In this document: positions 58,323 to 64,000 of the stretch, piece by piece
Position numbering within the stretch: the stretch's first letter is position 1
How the letters are laid out: every line of letters begins with the position of its first letter
Position numbers and translations under genes: made by a program
Source: CAVZOY01 sp963777095
Lineage (GTDB): Bacteria > Actinomycetota > Actinomycetes > Mycobacteriales > Geodermatophilaceae
Direction: 5' to 3'
Length of the DNA: 64,000 nucleotides
Assembly: GCA_963777095.1 (NCBI GenBank)
Contig: CAVZOY010000004.1
Coordinates: forward strand, 527,805 to 591,804
Notes under the pieces: model-generated
Seen by the model: only the letters and a program-made list of their open reading frames with translations
Told to the model about the DNA's origin: nothing
Databases searched by the model: none

Positions 58323-58766
58323 ATGACGGAGACCACCACCGGCGACGGCTGGGCCGTCGGCAGCATCGACGGGATGGGCGAGGGCCCGGGCTTCCGCAAG
58401 GTCCGCCGCGAGCTCGACGTGAAGGCGTTCGGCGTCAACGCGGTCGTCATGCCGCCCGGCTACGCCAGCGGCCCGCACTTCCACGACCGCCAGGAGGAGC
58501 TCTACCTCGTCCACCGCGGCGAGGTCGAGTTCACCTTCGGCGAGGGCGACGCCGAGGAGTACCACGTGCTCGGCCCCGGCGGGCTCGCGCGCGTCGACGC
58601 CGCCACCGTCCGGCGCTTCCGCAACACCTCGGACTCCGAGGAGGCCGTCTACCTGTGCGTCGGCGGCGAGGGCGGCTACGTCGGCCGCGACGGCCGCGCC
58701 GTCGAGGGTCAGCCGCCGCCGCGTCGAGAGATCCACGTAGATGTCGTAGCCCGGGCAGCTCGGTGA
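58323..58766 (+). CDS. Cupin-domain protein
   Basis: 147 residues as read. 'VVMPPGYASGPHFHDRQEEL' gives the first cupin motif (H-x-H-x4-E-like, PHFHDRQEE), 'YLVHRGEVEFTFGEGDAEEY' the Gly-rich turn, and 'AATVRRFRNTSDSEEAVYLC' the second motif, where the usual His is replaced by Val-Arg-Arg. It may bind metal with fewer ligands. The last 20 codons overlap the convergent GNAT gene and may be misread. Confidence 0.83.
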   Translation: MTETTTGDGWAVGSIDGMGEGPGFRKVRRELDVKAFGVNAVVMPPGYASGPHFHDRQEELYLVHRGEVEFTFGEGDAEEYHVLGPGGLARVDAATVRRFRNTSDSEEAVYLCVGGEGGYVGRDGRAVEGQPPPRREIHVDVVARAAR

Positions 58767-59460
58767 AGCCGAGCCGCCCGTAGAGCCGCGCCGCGCCGTC
58801 GGTGTCCGGGTTGAGGTGCGCGAACTCGGCGCCGGCCGCGAACCCGCGCTCCAGCAGCCACGACGACATCGCCGCGCCGACGCCGCGCTGCCGGCGCCTC
58901 GGCCAGCACGGCCACGCCGGCCACGTAGAGGGCCGGGCCCGGCCGCGCCGTCGGTGCGCATCGTGTAGGCGCTGCCGGCCGGCTCGCCGTCGAGGCTCGC
59001 GAGCGCGAAGGTCACGCGCTCGCCCTCGGCCAGCAGCGGCTCGAGCCAGCGCGTGTTCTCGCCGAGGTCGAGGCCGAACGCGGTCGAGTCGATGTCGCAG
59101 CACGGTCGGGCAGGTCGTCGAGCCCGGCGCGCCGCAGCTGCGAGCCCCGGCACCGCCGGGCGCGGGGCGGAACGCGTCGCGGTCGAGCGCCATCAGCCGC
59201 CGCCGGAACAGCAGCCGCGCCGTGCTCCCACGGCTGCTCCTCGCGGCACCCGCAGCCCCCAGCGCGACGCCGTGCTCGGCGAAGAACGCGCGCGCGGCGT
59301 CGAGGTCCGGGTCGGGCCCGGTGACGTCGCCGCTGTTGACGCCCTCGGCCTCGAAGCCCGCGACCATCAGCTGCAGGTCGCGCGGAGCGGCGACCGCGCC
59401 GCCCCACGCCGCTCGCAGCTCCCCCTGCACGGCGAGCGCGTCCGCCTGCGCGGCGCGCAC
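58709..59460 (-). CDS. GNAT-family N-acetyltransferase (frameshifted)
   Basis: About 249 residues, two halves. The first ('GELRAAWGGAVAAPRDLQLM', 'DPDLDAARAFFAEHGVALG') resembles a substrate-recognition half seen in tandem GNATs; the second carries 'FALASLDGEPAGSAYTMRTD', the acetyl-CoA loop 'RRRGVGAAMSSWLLERGFA' (R/Q-x-x-G-x-G/A) and the C-terminal 'AHLNPDTDGAARLYGRLGFT' with ELPGYDIYVDL. Target unknown. Five or more shifts. GTG start 59460, 11 nt after mscL. Confidence 0.82.
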
Positions 59461-59470
59461 CCGCCCGAGG

Positions 59471-59882
59471 TCAGGCAGCGCCTGACCTCCGCGGTGCAGA
59501 ACGCGCAGCGCCGCGCCGCCTCGGGGATGTCCGAGAGGCACTCCGGGCACGCGCGCGCACGACTTGGTCGACCGCCGGCTCCGGCTTCAGCCGCGCCATC
59601 AGCGTGTTGAGCGGGCGCACGACGAAGAAGAAGATCACCGCGGCGATGATCAGGAACGACAGCAGCGCGTTGAAGAACGCGCCGTAGGTGAACCGCGAGC
59701 CGTTGATGGTGAACGCGAGGGCGGAGAAGTCGGGCTTGCCCCCGATCGCCGCGATCAGCGGCGTGATGAACGACGCGACGAACGCGGTGACGAGCGGCGC
59801 CGAACGCCGCGCCGATGACGACGGCGACGGCGAGCTCGACGACGTTCCCCCGCAGCACGAAGTCGCGGAACTCCTTGAGCAT
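59471..59882 (-). CDS. mscL: Large-conductance mechanosensitive channel with C-terminal zinc ribbon
   Basis: About 136 residues. 'MLKEFRDFVLRGNVVELAVA' is the MscL N-terminal amphipathic helix and start of TM1; 'FGALVTAFVASFITPLIAAI' and 'NALLSFLIIAAVIFFFVVRP' (TM2) with LNTLMARLKPEP follow. The usual C-terminal helix is then replaced or extended by 'CPECLSDIPEAARRCAFC', a C-x2-C...C-x2-C zinc ribbon. Two shifts (near 59,805 and 59,555) and one near the end. Releases solutes on osmotic downshock. Confidence 0.9.
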
Positions 59883-59931
59883 GGGCGAATGCTCGCACCC
59901 GCCATGGACGACTCCAAGCACGCTGCACTGC

Positions 59932-60405
59932 ATGATCGAGATCCCCAAGGGGTCGCGGAACAAGTACGAGTGGGACCCGGACCTGCAGGCGATCAAGCTC
60001 AACCGCTTCCTGTTCTCCTCGGTCGTCTACCCGACCGACTACGGCTTCGTCACCGACACGCTCGGCGAGGGCGGCGAGGCGCTCGACGCGCTCGTGTGCG
60101 TCAACGCGCCGACGTTCCCCGGCTGCCTGATCGAGGTGCGCGCCGTCGGCGTGCTGCGCATGGACGACGAGGAGGGCCGCAGCGACAAGCTCGTGTGCGT
60201 CCCCGCCGACGACCCGGCGTGGGACGAGGTCGAGGGCGTCGACGGGCTGTCCGAGCCAGCTGCGCATCGGAGATCGAGCACTTCTACTCGATGTACAAGC
60301 AGCCGGAGGGCAAGGAGGTCCAGGTCCACGGCTGGGAGGACCGCGACGCCGCCGAGCAGGCGATCGACGCCGGCCTGCAAGCGCTTCGCGGAGGCGAGCT
60401 CGTAG
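59932..60405 (+). CDS. ppa: Inorganic pyrophosphatase (soluble, family I)
   Basis: About 157 residues. 'MIEIPKGSRNKYEWDPDLQA' and 'LFSSVVYPTDYGFVTDTLGE' (substrate Lys/Tyr/Glu), 'GEALDALVCVNAPTFPGCLI' (D-x-L-D-x-x-V, here DALV; one metal Asp) and 'GRSDKLVCVPADDPAWDEVE' are PPase hallmarks; 'IEHFYSMYKQPEGKEVQVHG' closes the family core. The classical signature D-(SGDN)-D-P-x-D reads G-E-A-L-D-A-L, a variant or an error. Shifts near 60,263 and 60,378. Divergent from mscL. Confidence 0.92.
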   Translation: MIEIPKGSRNKYEWDPDLQAIKLNRFLFSSVVYPTDYGFVTDTLGEGGEALDALVCVNAPTFPGCLIEVRAVGVLRMDDEEGRSDKLVCVPADDPAWDEVEGVDGLSEPAAHRRSSTSTRCTSSRRARRSRSTAGRTATPPSRRSTPACKRFAEASS

Positions 60406-60410
60406 CGTCG

Positions 60411-62051
60411 GTCCCGCTGCTGTCGGCCCGCGGCATCACGAAGTCGTTCGGCGGCCGCGAGGTGCTCTCGGGCGCTCGACCTCGAGCTCGCCGCGGGTGC
60501 CCGCATCGGCGTGCTCGGGCCCAACGGCGGCGGCAAGTCGACGCTGCTGCGCATCCTCGCCGGCGAGGAGCACCCGGACGCCGGCACGGTCACGAGCCGG
60601 CGCGGGCTCGTGCTCGCCTCGCTGCCGCAGATCGTCGAGGGCGACGACCGCGCCGGCGCTCGCCACCGTGCTCGACGCGCGGCCCGAGCTGAGCGCGCTC
60701 GAGCGCGAGCTCGCGCAGGCCGAGCGCCGCCTCGCCGACCCCGCGCTCGCCGGCGACATGCGCAAGCATGGAGCGCGCGCTCGCCAACCAGGAGCGGCTG
60801 CTCGGCGCAGTGGTCCGAGCTCGGCGGCGAGCGCGCGGAGAGCGAGGCGCGCGGCGCACCTGACCGCGCTCGGGCTCGACGACGACGCGCTCTCGCGCCC
60901 GACGCGCGAGCTGAGCGGCGGCCAGCGCAAGCTCGTCGCGCTCGCCGCCTGCCTCGCGCGGCGGCCCGGGCTGCTGCTGCTCGACGAGCCCGAGGCGCAC
61001 CTCGACATGTCGCGCCGCGACGCGCTCGAGCGCCTGATCGACGAGTTCGACGGCGCCGTCCTGATGGTCTCCCACGACCGCCACCTGCTCGACGAGTGCG
61101 TCGACGACATCGCCGAGCTCGACCGCGGCACGGTCCGCATCTGGCCCGGCGCCTACTCCGCCTACACGGTCGCGCGCCGGCTCGAGCTCGAGCGCCAGCA
61201 GCAGCAGTGGGTCACCCAGCGCAAGGAGATCGCGCGGCTGGAGGAGGCGGTGCGGCGCTTCCGCCACTGGGCGCACATCACCGTCAACGAGCGCGCGCGC
61301 CAAGCAGGCGCGCGTCAAGCAGATGCCAGATCGACAAGATGGACAAGATCGAGCGGCCGGTGCTCGAGCGGCGCAAGATGGCGCTCGAGCTGCGCAGCGC
61401 CGCGCGCGGCGGCCAGCGCGTGATCGCGCTCGAGCAGGCCGACTTCGCGTTCGGCGAGGACCCGGTGCTGCTCGACGTCGAGCTGGTGATCACGCGCGGC
61501 GAGCGCGTCGGCGTGGTCGGGCCCAACGGCGCCGGCAAGACCGTGCTCGCGCGGGTGCTGGCCGGCGAGCTCGACCCGCGCAACGGCACGCGCTGGGTCG
61601 GCCCGAGCATCGAGGTCGGCTACCTCTCCCAGGCCGCGGGCGACATGCCGGGCGAGCCAGTCGGTCATCGACGCGCTGCGCGGCGGGCGCTCGCTGACCG
61701 AGGAGGCGGCGGTGCGGCTGCTGATGCGCTTCCTGTTCGACTACGAGCAGATCCGCCGGCCGGTCTCGACGCTCAGCGGCGGCGAGCGCACGCGGCTCGC
61801 GTTCCTCGGGCTGATGCAGGACGCGCCCAACTGCCTCGTGCTCGACGAGCCGACCAACCACCTCGACATCGACTCGATCGAGGTGCTCGAGGACGCGCTC
61901 GAGCGCTTCGACGGCACCGTCGATCGCGGTCTCCCACGACCGCTACTTCCTCGACCGCATCGCCGACCGCATCGTGCTCGTCGCCGACGGCGAGGTGCAG
62001 TCGTTCGAGGGCGGCTGGTCGGCGAACGCCGGCGTGCTCGTCGCGGACTAG
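60411..62051 (+). CDS. ABC-F family ATPase (ribosome-associated), frameshifted
   Basis: Two tandem ABC ATPase domains without membrane segments, about 545 residues. Domain 1: 'GARIGVLGPNGGGKSTLLRI', 'RELSGGQRKLVALAACLARR', Walker B 'LLLLDEPEAHLDMSRRDALE', where the usual T-N-H of ABC-F is E-A-H. Linker: 'RFRHWAHITVNERARQARVK'. Domain 2: 'GVVGPNGAGKTVLARVLAGE', 'STLSGGERTRLAFLGLMQDA', 'LVLDEPTNHLDIDSIEVLED'. Such factors resolve stalled ribosomes or protect them. At least seven shifts. Start uncertain: no ATG or GTG precedes the first beta strand in frame; CTG at 60417 or 60420 is possible. Confidence 0.88.
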
Positions 62052-62660
62052 CGGCGGCCCGCGGCGGCGGGGGTCTGGCTGAACTCGCGCTTCTTGAAGT
62101 TCAGCGACAGCGACTCGAGCGGGCTGTCGCGCCGGCTCGCTGATCGAGTAGTTCGAGATCAGGACGTCGGTGAGGGTGAAGCGGATGCCCTTGCCGTCCT
62201 TGGTCGGGATCACGATCTCGACCGTCTTGTACCCCGGGCCCCGGGTCGCCTGCAGGAGCAGGTCGGCCGAGTGCTTGCCCATCTTGAGCGTGACGATGAT
62301 CTCGCCGGGACCGGTGGCGCCGGTCTTGTTCTGGTTGCCGCTCGTACCCGTCGCGTCCCGTGCCGCCGGCTTGGATCCCCTCTTGGAACGACTCGATCGG
62401 GATCGACCGTGCCGTCGACGATCATCTGCGGTTCCTTCGGCCACTGGGCGAGCAGCGGCGCGCCGAACACCGGCCAGCGCTCAGCGCCGCGCCGACGGCG
62501 CGGTTGCCGGCCGTCTTCTGCAGCTCGAGCGCCTTGTCGACCGCCGGGGCCTGCTTCGTCGCCTGCGGGGCCGGCCTTCTGCCGGCTCCGCCTCGAGCTG
62601 CTCGGCGAGCTCCTCGAGGTCCTCCTCGCGCAGCTTGCGCATGCGGGCGCGGCGTCCCAT
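62048..62660 (-). CDS. Hcp-like tube-fold protein with N-terminal AGNRAV motif (paralogue 1)
   Basis: About 203 residues. A basic/acidic start ('MGRRARMRKLREEDLEELAE') and a Pro/Ala linker lead to 'ALELQKTAGNRAVGAALQRW', a motif common in proteins tied to extracellular contractile injection systems (DUF4157 group). Then 'WPKEPQMIVDGT' and an Hcp-like beta domain: 'GEIIVTLKMGKHSADLLLQA', 'YKTVEIVIPTKDGKGIRFTL', 'TDVLISNYSISEPA' and the strand 'PLESLSLNFKKREFSQTP', the DUF796/Hcp ending. No signal peptide. Four or more shifts. Overlaps the small secreted protein gene by one base; stop shares CTAG with the ABC-F gene. Confidence 0.72.
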
Positions 62661-62968
62661 CAGTCGCTGAACTCGAAGCGGTAGGCCTTGCGCCCCTTCA
62701 CGCAGCGCCACTGGCCGGCGAGGGCGTTGCCGGACACGCGCATGCAGCGGAAGTTCCCCGGCGTGCGGAAGCTGAACGCGATCGGCGCGCGGTGGCGGCG
62801 CAGGTCGCGCCGGGCGGTGCGGCAGAACATGTTGCGCGCGGACGAGATGTGGAGGTTGAAGTCCGCGCGCGTGTCGCAGTCGCGCAGCTTCGTCGGCGCG
62901 GCGTCGGCCGGCATCGCCGCTCCGAGGAGCACGACGACCGTCATCCCGAGGGCCGCGCGCGTGCGCAT
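62660..62968 (-). CDS. Small secreted cysteine-containing protein (102 aa)
   Basis: Intact. Signal peptide ('MRTRAALGMTVVVLLGAAMP', cleaved near ADA-A), then about 75 residues with four Cys in 'KLRDCDTRADFNLHISSARN' ... MFC, 'FRTPGNFRCMRVSG' and 'GQWRCVKGRKAYRFEF'. Probably two disulfides in a small beta-rich domain exported from the cell. No family recognised. It lies between the two Hcp-like paralogues on the same strand with an 18-nt gap and a 1-nt overlap, so the three are probably one transcript. A GTG at 62983 is an alternative start. Confidence 0.78.
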   Translation of the reverse strand: MRTRAALGMTVVVLLGAAMPADAAPTKLRDCDTRADFNLHISSARNMFCRTARRDLRRHRAPIAFSFRTPGNFRCMRVSGNALAGQWRCVKGRKAYRFEFSD

Positions 62969-62986
62969 CTGCCGACCGTACACGCG

Positions 62987-63546
62987 TCATGAGGGCGGCG
63001 GCGAGGTGCCCATCTCGTACGTGGCGAAGTTGGCCGTGAAGGTGTCGACGTCGCCCGCGGCCTGGAAGTTCGAGATCAGCACGTCCTTGAACGTGATCGT
63101 GGTGCCGCCGCCGCCCTTCGGCATGACGATGATCACGCGTCTTGATGTGCTCGCCGCGAGCGGCCTTCACTCCGAGCTCCGCCGAGAGATCGCCCGGTCG
63201 GATGCTGATGTTCACCTCGCGGAAGTGGGCCTTACCGGGACCGCCGCCACCCGTGCCGAGGTTGGGCCCGTCGGCCCACGAGAACGACACCATCGGGACG
63301 GCGGTGCCGTCGACGATCACCTGCGGCTCCTTCGGCCACTGCGCCGTCGCGCGGCGCGAACGGCATCGGCCAGCGCTGGAGCGCGGCGCCGACGGCGCGG
63401 TTGCCCGCCGTCTGCTGGAGCTCGAGCGTCCGCGCGACCGGCGTCTCCGCCTTCGCCGGCGCCGGCTCGGCGGTGGGCTCAGCCTGCTCGAGGAGCTCGT
63501 CGAGGTCCGTCTCGCGCAGTCGCCGCATGCGGGCTCTCCGGCCCAT
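62987..63546 (-). CDS. Hcp-like tube-fold protein with N-terminal AGNRAV motif (paralogue 2)
   Basis: About 186 residues with the same plan as paralogue 1: 'MGRRARMRRLRETDLDELLE', a Pro/Ala/Glu linker, 'TLELQQTAGNRAVGAALQRW', 'QWPKEPQVIVDGTAVPMVSF', then the Hcp-like domain 'FREVNISIRPGDLSAELGVK' ... 'VIIVMPKGGGGTTITFKDVL' and ISNFQAAGDVDTFTANFATYEMG. The domain is more diverged than in paralogue 1. Two or three shifts (near 63,138 and 63,355). First gene of the three-gene unit; divergent from the methyltransferase across 49 bp. Confidence 0.72.
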
Positions 63547-63595
63547 CGCGCGACCGTACCTTGACCGCGGGCGCGCGGGGGGATTTCCTTGGCAC

Positions 63596-64000
63596 ATGCA
63601 ATTCACCGCGCCCGCCGACCACTACGACCGCTTCATGGGCCGCTACGTCCCGCCGCTCGCGGTCGCGCTCGCCGACGCGGCCGGGGTGCAGGCCGGGGAT
63701 GCGCGCGCTCGACGTCGGCTGCGGGCCGGGCGGGCTCACGCGCGAGCTCGCCGTCGCGGCTCGGCGCCGACCACGTCGCGGCGATCGACCCCGCCGAGCA
63801 GTTCGCCGACGCCTGCCGCGAGCGCAACCCGGGCGCCGACGTGCGCGTGGGCGGCGCCGAGGAGCTGCCCGTGGGACGACGGCGAGTTCGACGCCGCGCT
63901 CTCCTCGCTCGTGATCGCGTTCATGCGCGACGCCGACGCCGGCGCGCGCGAGATGGCGCGGGTCACGCGGCCCGGCGGCGTCGTGGCCGAGTGCATGTGG
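63596..64000 (+). CDS. Class I SAM-dependent methyltransferase (C-terminus beyond window end)
   Basis: At least 134 residues. 'FTAPADHYDRFMGRYVPPLA' then motif I 'MRALDVGCGPGGLTRELAVA', 'DHVAAIDPAEQFADACRERN' (motif post I with acidic residue), 'ADVRVGGAEELPWDDGEFDA' and 'MARVTRPGGVVAECMW' place it in the Methyltransf_11/UbiE-like group. Substrate unknown. Three shifts (63,699, 63,761 and 63,873). The preceding 49 bp hold GGATTTCCTT but no clear promoter. Confidence 0.86.
   Translation, partial: MQFTAPADHYDRFMGRYVPPLAVALADAAGVQAGDARARRRLRAGRAHARARRRGSAPTTSRRSTPPSSSPTPAASATRAPTCAWAAPRSCPWDDGEFDAALSSLVIAFMRDADAGAREMARVTRPGGVVAECMW

Noticed and set aside
62048..63546. Complete type VI secretion or eCIS locus
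   Set aside because: No sheath, baseplate, spike or AAA+ recycling gene is present in the flanking DNA, so only the Hcp-like proteins themselves can be claimed.

Overview
The window looks like two actinobacterial genomes of different origin joined near position 15,720. Bases 1 to about 15,720 carry a classic division and cell wall (dcw) cluster, moxR / mraZ-rsmH-ftsL-ftsI-murE-murF-mraY-murD-ftsW-murG-murC-ftsQ. The DNR(P)-type MurE, GTG starts, 4-nt overlaps and CTG/GTC-rich codons suggest a high-GC actinomycete, probably of the Geodermatophilaceae or a close group (inference). ftsQ runs out just before its stop codon, and the expected ftsZ region does not follow. The rest (about 15,790-64,000) has another codon flavour (CTC, CGC, GCG rich) and a gene content typical of class Thermoleophilia, for example Solirubrobacterales (inference).

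The second part is compact housekeeping DNA. 15.8-22 kb: short ftsH, a VOC protein, a 43-residue alcohol dehydrogenase remnant, mreB, a lipid kinase, methylmalonyl-CoA epimerase, a PAP2 phosphatase, ychF. 22-29.4 kb: a degenerate GGDEF protein, a palindromic intergenic element, a large LuxR regulator, a 5'-3' exonuclease, a MaoC dehydratase, a HAD phosphatase and a SpoIID-like protein. 29.4-36 kb: an acetolactate-synthase-like ThDP enzyme overlapping a succinate-semialdehyde dehydrogenase (a possible 2-oxoglutarate decarboxylase shunt), a membrane protein and a large secreted protein. 36-46 kb: pdxH, fumC, an HxlR regulator, a dipeptidase, a hydrolase, a MATE pump, ppk2, and a transporter plus hydroxyacid-oxoacid transhydrogenase operon behind a strong inverted repeat. 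46-55 kb: a thiol oxidoreductase-like protein, a Na+/H+ antiporter, ileS (eukaryote-like type), trxA, a SpoIIM-like protein, a GT2 enzyme, polX and a second palindromic element. 55-64 kb: SDR, glycosyltransferase, otsB, cupin, GNAT, mscL with a zinc ribbon, ppa, an ABC-F ATPase, two Hcp-like proteins that carry an 'AGNRAV' motif flanking a small secreted protein, and a methyltransferase cut by the window end.

Most genes of the second part, and several of the first, are broken by single-base shifts. They are nearly always +1 and usually repaired by removing one G or C; I read these as sequence errors, so genes are given as whole CDS across the shifts. Genes are packed tightly: ATGA/GTGA overlaps within operons, CTAG tetranucleotides shared by convergent stops (three cases), and divergent pairs separated by 14-60 nt with TANNNT -10 elements placed a few bases from the start codon, some of them overlapping head to head. 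No tRNA, rRNA, CRISPR array, transposase or phage gene was recognised.
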